Positions 15,597 to 25,775 of a stretch of 64,000 nt of DNA are shown here, piece by piece. Below the pieces are notes generated by a model, which was given only the letters and a program-made list of their open reading frames with translations, was not told the DNA's origin and did not search any database. The DNA lies in contig NZ_FNHG01000008.1 in assembly GCF_900103475.1 (NCBI RefSeq), positions 1 to 64,000 on the forward strand, in the 5' to 3' direction. The DNA is from Maricaulis salignorans (GTDB lineage: Bacteria; Pseudomonadota; Alphaproteobacteria; Caulobacterales; Maricaulaceae). Within the stretch, counting starts at the first letter, position 1; each line of letters starts with the position of its first letter. Both the position numbers and the translations under genes were made by a program.

Positions 15597-18074
15597 ATGA
15601 GCCCCGTCGCCGCGCCCCCCTCCCTGCCGCCCGCCTTCCAGGCCTGGTTTGCGGCGCGTGGCTGGAATGTGCGTCCGCACCAGATGGCGATGGTCGAGGC
15701 GGCGGCCCGGGGCGAGGATGCGCTGTTGATCGCCCCGACCGGTGGCGGCAAGACGCTGGGTGGTTTCCTGCCCAGCCTGATCGAGCTCGCGGCATTGTCG
15801 GAAACCACTCCGAAGCAACGCCCCCACCGGCTGCACACCCTCTATATCTCGCCGCTCAAGGCGCTCTCGGTCGATGTCGCGCGCAATCTCACCACCCCCG
15901 TCTCCGAAATGGGGCTGGATCTGCGCATCGAGACGCGCACCGGCGATACCTCGCCCTCCAAACGCCAGCGCCAGCGCGCCTCGCCGCCCGACATCTTGCT
16001 GACGACGCCGGAACAACTGGCCCTGTTCTGTGCCTCGCCCAATATCTCCACCTTCTTCGCCGATCTCAGACATATCGTGATCGACGAGATCCACGCCCTC
16101 GCACCGCAAAAGCGCGGTGACCTCCTGAGCCTGGCACTGTCGGCGATCTCGCGCTGGGCGCCGTCGGCGCGGCGCGTTGGTCTGTCGGCGACGATCAGGG
16201 ATGAGGCCGAACTGGCGCGTTGGCTGGCACCACAAAGCCCTGGCGGGCCGGAGCGGCAGGCGGCGATCATTCGCAGTGCGCCAGGGGCGCGGCCGCAGGT
16301 CGAGATCCTCGATCCGGCCGAACGCATCCCCTGGGCCGGGCATTCCGCGCGCCATGCGATGGGCGATGTCTATCAGCGCATCAAGGCGGCGCGGCTGGCA
16401 CTGGTCTTCGTCAATACGCGCTCCCAGGCCGAGTTCACCTTTCAGGAGCTCTGGCGCCTGAACGAGGACAAGCTGGCGATCGCCCTGCATCATGGCTCGC
16501 TGGCACCGGAGCAGCGGCGCAAGGTCGAGGCGGCGATGGCGGCGGGCAAGCTCGACGCGGTGGTGTGTACCTCGACGCTCGATCTCGGGATTGACTGGGG
16601 TGATGTCGATCTGGTGATCCAGATGGGCGCACCGAAAGGCTCCTCGCGCCTGATCCAGCGGCTCGGCCGCTCCAATCACCAGCTGGATACCCCGTCCCGC
16701 GCGCTGCTGGCACCGAGCAATCGCTTCGAGCATCTCGAATGCGAAGCCGCGCGCGAAGCCGTCGCCGCCAATGCGCTCGATGGCGAACCCTTGCATGCCG
16801 GCGCGCTCGACGTTTTGGCGCAGCACATTATGGGCCGTGCGTGCGGTGAGCCTTTCATGGCCGATGCCCTCCATGACGAGATCCGCACCGCCACCCCATA
16901 TGCCGGGCTCGATCGCGACACCTTCGACCGCGTGCTCGATTTCGCCGCCACCGGCGGTTATGCGCTCAATTCCTATGAGCGTTTCCGCCGCATGGTGAAA
17001 TCGCGCGACGGCCTGTGGAGTGCCCGCACGCCACAGATTGCCCAGCGCCACCGGCTCAATGTCGGCACCATTGTGGAAGCGCCGATGCTGGAGGTGGTGG
17101 TGTCCTCGCGTGGCCGCGGCGGGCAGCGGCTGGGCCAGGTGGAAGAGTATTTCATCGAGCAATTGGCGCCCGGCGATACTTTCCTGTTTGCCGGCCAGGT
17201 GCTGCGTTTTGAAGCCATCGAGGAGATGACGGCGCGGGTGACGCGCAGCCAGGATACGACGCCGAAAATCCCCAGCTATAATGGCGGTAAATTCCCGCTC
17301 TCCACCTATCTTGCTGCCCGGGTGCGCGAGATCGTGCAGGATGCCTCGCTATGGGAAAGCCTGCCGGGGCAGGTCCGGGACTGGCTGGACATCCAGCGGC
17401 TGCGGTCGGCCCTGCCACGCGCCGACGGTCTGCTGGTCGAGACCTTCCCGCGCGCGGCCCATTTCTATCTCGTCTGCTATCCCTTCGAAGGTCGTCTGGC
17501 ACACCAGACGCTGGGCATGCTGCTGACGCGACGGCTCGAACGTTTGCGGATGCGGCCGATGGGCTTTGTTGCCAATGAGTATGCGCTGGCCGTCTGGGGG
17601 CTGCGCGATATGTCACGGCTCGATCTTGATGCGCTGTTTGCCCAGGACATGCTCGGCGATGATCTCGATTCCTGGCTGGCCGAAAGTGATCTGATGAAGC
17701 GGACCTTCCGCAATTGCGCCATCATCGCCGGCCTGATCGAGCGGCGTTTCCCGGGGCAGGAAAAGAGCGGCCGCCAGATCACTTTCTCGACCGACCTGAT
17801 CTACAATGTCCTGCGCGAGCACGAACCCGATCACATCCTGCTGCGCGCCGCCTGGACGGATGCCGGCACCGGCCTGCTCGATATTCACCGGCTCGGGCAG
17901 GCCTTGACCCGCATCCAGGGCCATATCACCCACCAGGCGCTGAGCCGCATCTCGCCGCTGGCGGTGCCGGTGATGCTGGAAATCGGCCGCGAATCCGTTC
18001 GGGGTGAGGGGCAGGAGAGCATTCTGGTGGATGCCGCTGATGAACTGATCGCGGAGGCGACCCGTCTTGACTGA
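15597..18074 (+). CDS. Lhr-type DEXH helicase, ligase-associated DNA-repair group
   Basis: An 825-residue superfamily 2 DNA helicase. Motif I is APTGGGKT (about 46-53), motif II is DEIH (about 163-166), motif III is SAT (in VGLSATIRDE) and motif VI is QRLGRSNHQ. The Lhr-like winged-helix and C-terminal core follow. The length and the overlapping pdeM gene mark it as the helicase of the bacterial 'ligase-associated DNA damage response' set (LhrC, PdeM, LigC, Exo), thought to repair DNA ends or damaged strands. Only two of the four members are visible here. The stop overlaps the TTG start of pdeM by 8 bp. Confidence 0.93.
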   Translation: MSPVAAPPSLPPAFQAWFAARGWNVRPHQMAMVEAAARGEDALLIAPTGGGKTLGGFLPSLIELAALSETTPKQRPHRLHTLYISPLKALSVDVARNLTTPVSEMGLDLRIETRTGDTSPSKRQRQRASPPDILLTTPEQLALFCASPNISTFFADLRHIVIDEIHALAPQKRGDLLSLALSAISRWAPSARRVGLSATIRDEAELARWLAPQSPGGPERQAAIIRSAPGARPQVEILDPAERIPWAGHSARHAMGDVYQRIKAARLALVFVNTRSQAEFTFQELWRLNEDKLAIALHHGSLAPEQRRKVEAAMAAGKLDAVVCTSTLDLGIDWGDVDLVIQMGAPKGSSRLIQRLGRSNHQLDTPSRALLAPSNRFEHLECEAAREAVAANALDGEPLHAGALDVLAQHIMGRACGEPFMADALHDEIRTATPYAGLDRDTFDRVLDFAATGGYALNSYERFRRMVKSRDGLWSARTPQIAQRHRLNVGTIVEAPMLEVVVSSRGRGGQRLGQVEEYFIEQLAPGDTFLFAGQVLRFEAIEEMTARVTRSQDTTPKIPSYNGGKFPLSTYLAARVREIVQDASLWESLPGQVRDWLDIQRLRSALPRADGLLVETFPRAAHFYLVCYPFEGRLAHQTLGMLLTRRLERLRMRPMGFVANEYALAVWGLRDMSRLDLDALFAQDMLGDDLDSWLAESDLMKRTFRNCAIIAGLIERRFPGQEKSGRQITFSTDLIYNVLREHEPDHILLRAAWTDAGTGLLDIHRLGQALTRIQGHITHQALSRISPLAVPVMLEIGRESVRGEGQESILVDAADELIAEATRLD

Positions 18075-18804
18075 CCCTGTCCGCCCGCAGGCCCATGCCT
18101 TCCGGCTCAATGGTGTCGAGGCCCTGGCCGATGCCGGCGGGGTCTTGGTCCTGCCCGGCGTCTCGACGCTGATCGTGTCCGATCTTCATTTCGAGAAGGG
18201 CTCGGCCTATGCCGCCCGCGGCCAGCTCATTCCGCCCTATGACACACGCTCGACCTTGCGGCGGCTGGCCGAACGCATCGCTCATCACCGCCCGCAGCGC
18301 GTGGTCGCTTTGGGTGACAGCTTTCACGATCTCGGGGCTGATGGCCGGATGGATGCGGAGGACGTGGCGGCGCTGCAGGCACTGGTCGGCTCGATTGCCG
18401 ACTGGGTCTGGATTGAGGGTAATCATGATCCCGCCCCGCCGCCGCGCTTTGGCGGCACCATCCTGCATGAGTTGAGCATTGACGCGCTGACCCTGCGACA
18501 TCTGCCGGCCGAGGGCGCGGCGCCGGGCGAGATTGCCGGACACCTCCATCCCTGCGCCAGGGTGCGCGGCAAGGGGCGCTCCGTGCGGGCGCGCTGTTTC
18601 GCGACCAATGGGGCACGTTTGGTCATGCCGGCTTTCGGGGCTTTTACCGGCGGGCTGAATGTTTGCGATGCCGCGTATGATCGCTGTTTCGGCGCCACGC
18701 CGGATGCCCTGATCATGGGCACTGAGACCGTTTACCCGGTCGCGGCGGCGAAACTCATCCCGGACCGGGCTCAGTCGCGGCCGAAAATCAACGCGGCGAG
18801 GTAG
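18067..18804 (+). CDS. pdeM: PdeM, ligase-associated metallophosphoesterase/endonuclease
   Basis: A 245-residue calcineurin-like phosphoesterase. The metal-binding motifs appear in order: SDLHFEKG (38-45), GDSFHD (83-88), GNHD (118-121) and GHLHP near 160. It matches the PdeM nuclease that accompanies Lhr-type helicases in the bacterial ligase-associated repair set. The apparent start is TTG at 18067 inside the helicase stop region, which fits tight coupling. The 3' end overlaps the convergent TIGR02186 gene by 34 bp. Confidence 0.92.
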   Translation: MTDPVRPQAHAFRLNGVEALADAGGVLVLPGVSTLIVSDLHFEKGSAYAARGQLIPPYDTRSTLRRLAERIAHHRPQRVVALGDSFHDLGADGRMDAEDVAALQALVGSIADWVWIEGNHDPAPPPRFGGTILHELSIDALTLRHLPAEGAAPGEIAGHLHPCARVRGKGRSVRARCFATNGARLVMPAFGAFTGGLNVCDAAYDRCFGATPDALIMGTETVYPVAAAKLIPDRAQSRPKINAAR

Positions 18805-19520
18805 CCGGCCAGCATCGCCAGGGCGACACAGAACAGGCCGTAAATCATCGGTGCATTATGGGCGAATTCATATACCAGCCGTTCGAAGCCGGCCTTCTCG
18901 ACGCGCAGGCTGGTGGTGCGGCTGGCGACGGGGCGACCATCGCGGAACAGATAGACCTCGGCGGTATAATTTCCGACCGGTGTGCGCGGCGGCATTTTGA
19001 GCACGGCGCGGAACAGGCCACCATCGAGTACGTCGACCCCGCCGGGCGTTTCCGCGTAGAGCGCGTCGCGGCCGCCGGCGCGCAGGACCGCGGCACGGTA
19101 GTTTTCCAGCTCCGTTTCATCGGGGTCGTCCTCGTCGGGACTGGTCTGCGGATGCAGCAGGCTCTCAAGCCCGATGCCATTGCGCGTCAGTGATTCCGGT
19201 GAGGCGATGACGTCGATCGGCAGCGAGCTGGCCATGGCGTAATAGCTGGGCACGGTGGGGAAATCGACCGGGGCCGTATTGACCCAGATGCCGAAACTGC
19301 GGCGCTTGCGCATGACGCGCAAATCCTGATCGGGACCGCGCAACACAACCACAATCTCGTCACGCAAGGTCAGGCCGCGCGTAGCGCCATAGAGCACCAG
19401 CGATGTGCCGGCGAAATTCTCGCGGATCTCGACCGTCTCCTGGGTCAGGGCGGCCATGATGCCGGGCGCCTCATTGACCATGGGCTGTTGCACCAGCAGG
19501 GCGAGGGCGAGCATCATCAT
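18771..19520 (-). CDS. TIGR02186-family membrane-anchored periplasmic protein
   Basis: A 249-residue protein with an N-terminal signal, a large periplasmic part and one C-terminal membrane helix (about 224-246, MIYGLFCVALAMLAGYLAALIFG). Features of TIGR02186 are the early ETVEIRENFAGTSLVLYGA segment and the RSFGIWVNTAPVDFPTVPSYYA stretch. The function is unknown. Its ATG overlaps the stop of the TauE/SafE-like transporter, the usual partner of this family, so it may help that transporter work in the periplasm (inference). Confidence 0.9.
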   Translation of the reverse strand: MMMLALALLVQQPMVNEAPGIMAALTQETVEIRENFAGTSLVLYGATRGLTLRDEIVVVLRGPDQDLRVMRKRRSFGIWVNTAPVDFPTVPSYYAMASSLPIDVIASPESLTRNGIGLESLLHPQTSPDEDDPDETELENYRAAVLRAGGRDALYAETPGGVDVLDGGLFRAVLKMPPRTPVGNYTAEVYLFRDGRPVASRTTSLRVEKAGFERLVYEFAHNAPMIYGLFCVALAMLAGYLAALIFGRD

Positions 19521-20455
19521 CAGCTGCCCCCTCCGCCATGCGGCAGGACGACGAACATGTCAGCCGGTGTCACGACGAGGTCCAGACCCAGCTTGATGCA
19601 GACGCCGACCACCATGATCGCCAGCAGCGCGCGCAATTCCTCGGCCTTGACGTGGCGTCCGGCGCGGGCGCCGAACTGGGCACCGATCACACCGCCGACC
19701 GTCAGCATCATCGCCAGCACGACATCGACGGTCTGGTTCTGGGCCGCCTGCAGGAAAGTGGTCAGGGCGGTCACGAACAGGATCTGGAAGAGGGAGGTGC
19801 CGACCACGACATTGGTCGGCATGCGCAGGATATAGATCATCGCCGGTACGATCACGAAACCGCCGCCAACGCCCATAATGGCCGAGAGGGCACCGACGAA
19901 GAAGCCGATCAGAACAGGCGGGATGACGGAGATATAGAGGCCCGAGCGCGGGAAGCGCATCTTGAAGGGCAGGGTGTCGATCCAGCCGCGCTTGCCACGT
20001 TTCACACCGCCCTCGCGGCGTTCCGGGGCCTGATTGCGGCGCAGGATGGAGCGCACGCTTTCGATGAACATCAGCGCGCCGATTGTGCCGAGAAAGCCGA
20101 CATAGCTGAGCGAAATGATCAGATCGATCTGGCCGAGTTCGCGCATGGCGGTGAAGATCTGGACACCGACAATGGAGCCGGCAAAACCACCCACCAGCAA
20201 TAGCGTGCCCATTTTGGGATCAAGGGTCTGGCGGCGCCAGTGGACCAGCGCGCCGGAGGCCGAGGAGGCAACGATCTGATTGGCCTGGCTCGAGACGGCG
20301 ACGGCGGGCGGTATGCCGATGAAGAAGAGCAGGGGGGTCAGAAGGAAGCCGCCGCCGACACCGAACATGCCCGACAGAAAACCCACACCCGTACCCAGTC
20401 CCAACAGCAAGAAGATGTTTACCGAGATCTCGGCGATCGGGAGATATATTTGCAC
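19520..20455 (-). CDS. TauE/SafE-family (DUF81) anion exporter
   Basis: A 311-residue inner-membrane transporter with about eight helices and two matching halves, each with the signature G-x-G-G-G-F (GVGGGFLLTPLLFF near 30 and GVGGGFVIVPAMIY near 194). The family moves sulfite, sulfoacetate or related organic sulfur anions. The partner TIGR02186 gene overlaps by one base at its 3' end. The start is GTG, 6 bp after the podJ-like stop, so it may be read through from that gene. The exact substrate is not known. Confidence 0.92.
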   Translation of the reverse strand: MQIYLPIAEISVNIFLLLGLGTGVGFLSGMFGVGGGFLLTPLLFFIGIPPAVAVSSQANQIVASSASGALVHWRRQTLDPKMGTLLLVGGFAGSIVGVQIFTAMRELGQIDLIISLSYVGFLGTIGALMFIESVRSILRRNQAPERREGGVKRGKRGWIDTLPFKMRFPRSGLYISVIPPVLIGFFVGALSAIMGVGGGFVIVPAMIYILRMPTNVVVGTSLFQILFVTALTTFLQAAQNQTVDVVLAMMLTVGGVIGAQFGARAGRHVKAEELRALLAIMVVGVCIKLGLDLVVTPADMFVVLPHGGGGS

Positions 20456-20461
20456 CGCCCG

Positions 20462-23400
20462 CTACCCCGCCGCAGCGCGTTCGAGCCGGTCGAGCAGGCC
20501 GGAATCGACACGCCCGGTTTGCGGTAATCCCTGGTCGGCTTCGAACGCCATCACCGCATCATAGGTCTGGCCACCGATCATGCCGTCAATCGGTCCGGGC
20601 GAATAGCCCAGGGCGGCCAGGAAGCCCTGGGCGCGGTAGATATCATTGGAGTTGGCAATCGGTGCCTGTTCCCAGGGCAGGTCGCGATAGAGGCCGTTGG
20701 CCTGGGCATCGATAGGACGCGGCTGGAAGGAGGTGATGATACGGCGGGCTTCCACGAGGGCGGCCGGCTCCATCATTTCCTCGAGCGCGGCGGCGCGCTG
20801 GGAGGCGGTCGGGTCAGACTCGCTGGCGGCGATGGAATACCAGGTGAAGGCATCGGGCACGCTCAACGGCACACCCTGGCCGCTCTCGAACAACAGGGCG
20901 AGATTGAACTGGGAGTCGCGCAGGCCGAGCAGGGCGGCCTCCTGGAACCAGCGGGCAGCCTCGTCGAAATTCACGGCTGTGCCGGTGCCGTAGTAATGCA
21001 TCACGGCCAGATTATGCATCGCCCGGCGGTGGCCGGCATTGGCGGCGCGTTCGGTCCAGCGGCGGGCCGCTTCCAGATCGATGCCGACCCCTTCGCCGGT
21101 CTCGAGCAATTTGCCATAGCGGTATTGCGCTGAAGGCACGCCCTGTTCGGCGGCGCGGCGCAGCAGGATGGCGGCGGTGGCGGTGTCACCGGCATCAAGA
21201 CTGCGCATGCCGAGCATATAGCGCGCCACGGGATTGCCATCAGCTGCGGCGCTTTCGAGCGTGTTCGCGCCACCATTTGTGGTGCTGCGCTGGGGGGCGG
21301 TGCGGCTGGGCTCCTGGGGAGCGGGCGCGGTGAGCGGGATGGTGCTGCCCGAAGCGTCGGCGACGGCATTGGCGGGCGCCGGCTGACGCTCGCCTGTATT
21401 GTCGCCGGTGTTGGCTGTGACAGGCTCGCTGGAATTAACGGCAGGGCCAGGCGCGGCTTCGGTCGCGGCCGGATCGGTGGAGCCTGCGGGCACGGCTGCA
21501 CCGGGTGCAGCAGGGTCTGCGGTGGCAAACCCGGCCTCGACCGAGGCAACGAAGCTGCGCTCCTGCACCGCATTCGCGGCCTGGCTGGCAGCGTCGCCGC
21601 GAATGGCTTCCCAAACCAGGATGGCGCCGGCACCGCCGAGCATGACGAGCGCGATGACGGGCAGGGCGATGAGCAGGGTGCGGCCAAGCTTGGAGGGGCG
21701 GCTGCCGTGATCATAATCGGTTGTTGAGCTCTGGGTGCGGGTGCGTTCGCGCGCCGAGGCGAGGAAGTCGGCATCCGCTGTGGCACCGATGCGCTGTGCG
21801 GGCCGGGGTGCGGGTTGAGCTGTCGGCTGTGGTGCCGGGGCCGGTATCGGCTGCGGCGCGGGCCGGGCTGCTGCCTGGCGTGCGGGCTCGGCGGCCGGCC
21901 GCACGGGATGGGAATGCGTTGATTGCGTCGCAATGACAGCGGCAACCGGGCGCGGTTCTGGTGCCGGCTGAGCAGCGGGCTCAGCGGCGGCCTGCGGCGC
22001 GCGCAAGACCGGTGCCGCCAGCGGTTGAGCGGGCGCTTGTAGCTGCGGTGCCGTCTCGGGCACGAGAAACGGATCGGCTTCGTCGGGCGCGTAGTGACTG
22101 CGTGGCGTTTCGGCCTGGGGCGGCGGTGCCAGTGGCATATCGAAATCGATCGCTTCGACCTCTGGCTCCGGCGCGGCCGCCTCGGTGCTTGCCTCAGCGT
22201 CTGCTGCCGCGTCGACCTCAGCCGCCATTTCGGCGTCAGCGACGGCTTTCGCCTCGTCGTCCTGCTTGCGCGCCTCGATGGCTTCAAGCCGGTCGGCCAG
22301 GGCCGACATGGCGCGCTGTACGGGCGAGAGGACTTCTTCTGTATCGGCACGCACCGTGGCGAGGCGATCCTTGACGCCACTCATCGCATCCTCGATGCGC
22401 TGGGCGGTCCGCTCCTCGGACTGGCGCAACCGGTCGGCGAGCGCCTCGTCGGAGGCCGCTTTCTTTTCGTCCAGCCGGGCGATGACCTCGGCCATACGGT
22501 CGGTCGCGGCGGCAACCGCGGTGGACGATTGCGCTTCGGCATGGCTGATGCGTTCGGCCAGGGCCTTGCCCATACGAGTGACTTCATCACCCATCCGGCG
22601 CAGCGATTCTTTGCCCTCCTGCCGGACATCATCCAGCCGGCGGTCGATATTCTGCTCCGAGCGCGTATCGCGCAGGGCGTCCTGGGTGCGGCGCTCATTC
22701 TCGGTCAAGCGGCGCTCGATGGCGCCGGCCAGCTTGGTCAGCTCATTGCCGAGCTTGTGCATGCCATCGCCCTGGCGGCGTTCGGCATCATCAATGCGGC
22801 CCAGTGCCTGGGTAAGCGCGTTCTCGAGCCGGTCGACCCGGGGCTCGGCGGCGACATTGCTCAGGGCGCTGGCGAGCTGGGAGCGGGTCTCGGCAATCAT
22901 GCCGGCGACTTCGCTGGACAGGCGGTCGAAGCGGCGTTCCAGTTCGACATTGTCGCCGGAATTGCGCGATTCCAGTGTTTTCAGCCGGTCTTCGAGACGC
23001 GAGACCGTGGTGTCGAGCGCGCGCGCGGCATCATTGGTCTGGCGCTCGGCGCCCTCGACCCGCAGACGCAGGCTGTCGGTTGCCCGGTGCAGACCGTTGA
23101 GGACTTCGCCCGAGCGCTCATCGCGGCGCTTGGCCTGGTCGGCCAGGTCGGCGGCGCGGTGTTCGGCCCGCTCGAGCTTCAGCGCCAGCGCTTCGGCAGA
23201 CTTGCGGGCAGCCTCGCCCTGTTCCTTGACCTGCTGGCCGGTGTCGTGCAGCCGCGCGGCAATGTCGTTTTCATGTTCATAGAGCCGGCGCGCCAGCTTC
23301 ATGATGGTTGTTTCGATGGCCTTGCCGGTTTCCGGATTGCCCGTCGCCTGGCCGGATTCCATCTGCGCGATCCGGCCGGCCAGATCGTCCTGGCCCTGAC

Positions 23401-23797
23401 GCACCCGGCTGAGATCCTCGCGCGTTTCCTCGAGCTGTTCCGCCTGGCGTTCGCTGCTGCGGCCGACCTTGTCGACAAGCTGGTTGATGGCCTTGTCGAG
23501 ACTGCCGAGTGTTTGGGAGGACTGGTGTTCGGCCGCTTCGATGCGTTCGGTGAGGCGGTTGACCATGGCGCGCAGCAGACGGTCTTCGCCCGGTTCGGCC
23601 GGGCTGGTGCCGCCGCCAAAGCCTGGAAAGCCTTCCAGCGCATCATCCCAGCGCGGATTGGCTGGATCGGAATCGTCGAGAATTACCCGGTTGAGCCACT
23701 CGCCCAGGGTAACCCCGTCATGACGCGCAGCCGTCTTGGCACGCGCCCGAGCGCGGGGATCGATTCCCTTGACGCTCCAAGGACCTGCAGACGACAT
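20462..23797 (-). CDS. podJ: PodJ-like polar localization factor (coiled coil, TM, Sel1 repeats, PG-binding domain)
   Basis: An 1111-residue scaffold with the layout of Caulobacter PodJ. It begins with the typical N-terminal segment (GPWSVKGIDPRARARAKTAA, then VTLGEWLNRVI). A long cytoplasmic coiled coil follows (about 70-500), then an acidic, Pro/Ala-rich linker (about 510-690) and one membrane helix (about 703-727). The periplasmic part has a disordered stretch, Sel1-type repeats (about 850-1010) and a C-terminal peptidoglycan-binding domain (about 1050-1108, GYSPGPIDGMIGGQTYDAV). PodJ marks the new cell pole and recruits polar machinery in stalked and budding alphaproteobacteria. The opposite strand carries long open frames, which I treat as shadows of this GC-rich gene. 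Confidence 0.86.
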   Translation of the reverse strand: MSSAGPWSVKGIDPRARARAKTAARHDGVTLGEWLNRVILDDSDPANPRWDDALEGFPGFGGGTSPAEPGEDRLLRAMVNRLTERIEAAEHQSSQTLGSLDKAINQLVDKVGRSSERQAEQLEETREDLSRVRQGQDDLAGRIAQMESGQATGNPETGKAIETTIMKLARRLYEHENDIAARLHDTGQQVKEQGEAARKSAEALALKLERAEHRAADLADQAKRRDERSGEVLNGLHRATDSLRLRVEGAERQTNDAARALDTTVSRLEDRLKTLESRNSGDNVELERRFDRLSSEVAGMIAETRSQLASALSNVAAEPRVDRLENALTQALGRIDDAERRQGDGMHKLGNELTKLAGAIERRLTENERRTQDALRDTRSEQNIDRRLDDVRQEGKESLRRMGDEVTRMGKALAERISHAEAQSSTAVAAATDRMAEVIARLDEKKAASDEALADRLRQSEERTAQRIEDAMSGVKDRLATVRADTEEVLSPVQRAMSALADRLEAIEARKQDDEAKAVADAEMAAEVDAAADAEASTEAAAPEPEVEAIDFDMPLAPPPQAETPRSHYAPDEADPFLVPETAPQLQAPAQPLAAPVLRAPQAAAEPAAQPAPEPRPVAAVIATQSTHSHPVRPAAEPARQAAARPAPQPIPAPAPQPTAQPAPRPAQRIGATADADFLASARERTRTQSSTTDYDHGSRPSKLGRTLLIALPVIALVMLGGAGAILVWEAIRGDAASQAANAVQERSFVASVEAGFATADPAAPGAAVPAGSTDPAATEAAPGPAVNSSEPVTANTGDNTGERQPAPANAVADASGSTIPLTAPAPQEPSRTAPQRSTTNGGANTLESAAADGNPVARYMLGMRSLDAGDTATAAILLRRAAEQGVPSAQYRYGKLLETGEGVGIDLEAARRWTERAANAGHRRAMHNLAVMHYYGTGTAVNFDEAARWFQEAALLGLRDSQFNLALLFESGQGVPLSVPDAFTWYSIAASESDPTASQRAAALEEMMEPAALVEARRIITSFQPRPIDAQANGLYRDLPWEQAPIANSNDIYRAQGFLAALGYSPGPIDGMIGGQTYDAVMAFEADQGLPQTGRVDSGLLDRLERAAAG

Positions 23798-23986
23798 GCG
23801 AATCGCTCACCTAATTGCCCAGGCTCAAGCTACCGGGCGGTTAATATTGTGTAAACCAAGGCTGGTAACGCTATATGTAGTGTTTCCACACCCAATGCTG
23901 GAAAACGACGCCAAAACGCCGAAATCCTGAGTCTGAACAAGGCTCCGACTCGGTTAACGCGGCGTAAAACCTGTGGGTAAATGGCG

Positions 23987-25693
23987 TTAATCTGTGTCGG
24001 TGGGCGGTTCTGTTTCCGCTTCGGTCCCGGCTGGATCCGTGGCCGGTGTCTCGTCCGATGCCTCGACGGGCTCTTCGACTGGCGCCCCGACTGCGGCGTC
24101 AACGGGCACTTCGACCACAGCCTCGACCGGGGCCGGGGGCGGGCGGAAATAATTGGGCGCAATCGCCTGCAATTGCGCATTCATCACCGCGGCTTCGCGA
24201 ACCGGCGGTGTCGTTGCGGCGGCAGGCACGCTGACGGCGATATCAAACAGCATCCAGGCTGATTCGACATCGGCCTGGCTCGCCGCATATCGGCCCGCAT
24301 GCCAATAGGTCAGCGCGCAATGCGGGTCGGCCTGGGCGCTGGCGGCGAACAGGCTCAACGGATCGAGTTCCGGGGCGTGGGCGGCGTCAGAGGTGCGCAG
24401 CGCTGCCAGGGTCTCGGCGGCGAGCAGGTTGGCGGCTGCACCGGCCAGATCACCACGATCGAGATAGGGGCGCAGGCTCTCGAGCGCGGCGGCGCGGTCA
24501 CCCTGCAGAGCTGCAAGTGTCGCCATCAATCCCTCGAATTGCTCGTCGCCGAGGCCAGCGGCGACGAGCTGGGAAATCCGCATGCACAAGGGTTCGGTCG
24601 AGCGTGCCGGGCAGGCGCCCAGGTGATGGGACGCCTGGTACAGCATCAGCAGCGCGCCGGGCTTGTCGCCAGCGCTGGCGGCGGCCTGTGCTGCATCGAG
24701 GAAAACTGCTTCATCGGGGCTGCCGCCAGGGTGGGCCGCTGCGTTGAGGCCGGCATGGGCAAGGGATGCGAGTTCCGGATCAGACCATTCATAATCGGCG
24801 GCGGGCGCGGCGGGCAGATTCTCGGGCCAGGGAAAGCGCGCCGTGCTCTCGCCGGCGCTGAGCCGGCTCCAGACTTCGCGCCGGCCGTCCGGGCTGCTCG
24901 GGCTGAAGACGATGAAGCCAAACCGCTCCGGAATGCCCGTCAGCGTACTCATGATATTGAGGGCGTCGGGATGGATCGGTGTCGTGTGGCGCAGCCAGCG
25001 CCGGAAAAGTTCGACATCGGCCGGGCTGCCGTCCTCGCCAGGCGTGACGCCGAGAATGACGGCGCCGTCGGGATTGCGGCGGATTTCCTGCGCGCCGGCG
25101 TCTGTCGTCGTGAGCTGCATGGGGACTTCGGCCAGCCGAACGCCCATCGCGGCTTCAATCCAGAAGCGTTCGAACCGGCTGCCATCGGGGCCGGTCACCT
25201 CATCGAGTTCGCCGCCACGCGTATAGAAGGTGAAGGTGTCCATCTGGCGGTGGACATAGCCGATCACCGGGCGGTTGCGCATCACCGGTCCGGTCGGGGT
25301 CGCGACCCGGGTCAGGATGCGCTCCTGATTGAAATCGATCACGGCCGCGCCGGGGTCGGTGGCCTCGGTGACATAGCCATCGCCAATGACCACTTCGCGC
25401 GTCTCGTCTGATTGCTCCGTGCCGTCGAGGTCGAAGCGTTCGATGCGCCAGCGTGTGCGCAGGACGCGCTCCGCGGTCCCGCCGCGGGCGGCCAGATAGT
25501 CCTCGCGGCTCAAAAACGCCCCGGCCGGCGCGTAGACCGGGATCTCAACGATGGTCTCCTCCGGCGCGACCGGGCGCCGCTGGACGACAGAAAACGGGTC
25601 GTCGGCGGCTTGCTGGGCAAGCGCCGGCGCGGTGACGGGGGTGGCAGCAAGCGCGAGCAGGGCCAGCAGCCAGGGGCGTGTTGATCGGGTCAT
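23987..25693 (-). CDS. Secreted protein of unknown function with acidic Pro/Glu/Val tail
   Basis: A 568-residue exported protein with a strong signal peptide (basic MTRSTRP, hydrophobic LLALLALAATPVTAP, cleavage near ALA-QQ at about 25). The body has mixed beta and helix content; the last 60 residues are low-complexity (repeats of E, V, P, A) and probably disordered. I see no domain I can name; the second half has TPR-like alanine-rich helices. The frame stays open upstream of 25693, but the signal peptide fixes the start. It is divergent from the LiuR-like regulator and shares the operator region at 25776-25797. Confidence 0.65.
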   Translation of the reverse strand: MTRSTRPWLLALLALAATPVTAPALAQQAADDPFSVVQRRPVAPEETIVEIPVYAPAGAFLSREDYLAARGGTAERVLRTRWRIERFDLDGTEQSDETREVVIGDGYVTEATDPGAAVIDFNQERILTRVATPTGPVMRNRPVIGYVHRQMDTFTFYTRGGELDEVTGPDGSRFERFWIEAAMGVRLAEVPMQLTTTDAGAQEIRRNPDGAVILGVTPGEDGSPADVELFRRWLRHTTPIHPDALNIMSTLTGIPERFGFIVFSPSSPDGRREVWSRLSAGESTARFPWPENLPAAPAADYEWSDPELASLAHAGLNAAAHPGGSPDEAVFLDAAQAAASAGDKPGALLMLYQASHHLGACPARSTEPLCMRISQLVAAGLGDEQFEGLMATLAALQGDRAAALESLRPYLDRGDLAGAAANLLAAETLAALRTSDAAHAPELDPLSLFAASAQADPHCALTYWHAGRYAASQADVESAWMLFDIAVSVPAAATTPPVREAAVMNAQLQAIAPNYFRPPPAPVEAVVEVPVDAAVGAPVEEPVEASDETPATDPAGTEAETEPPTDTD

Positions 25694-25775
25694 GGCCCAA
25701 CATTGCCGCGCGGCGATCCTCGAGGGAAGGGGGGACGGCAAAAACACCTGCGTCTCGTGGCGGAAAATCAAAATG

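Noticed and set aside
20462-23797. Very long open frames on the plus strand opposite the podJ-like gene (for example 22094-23854)
   Set aside because: In GC-rich genes the complementary strand often stays open. These frames have no ribosome sites, domains or sensible residue make-up, while the minus-strand product has a full PodJ layout.
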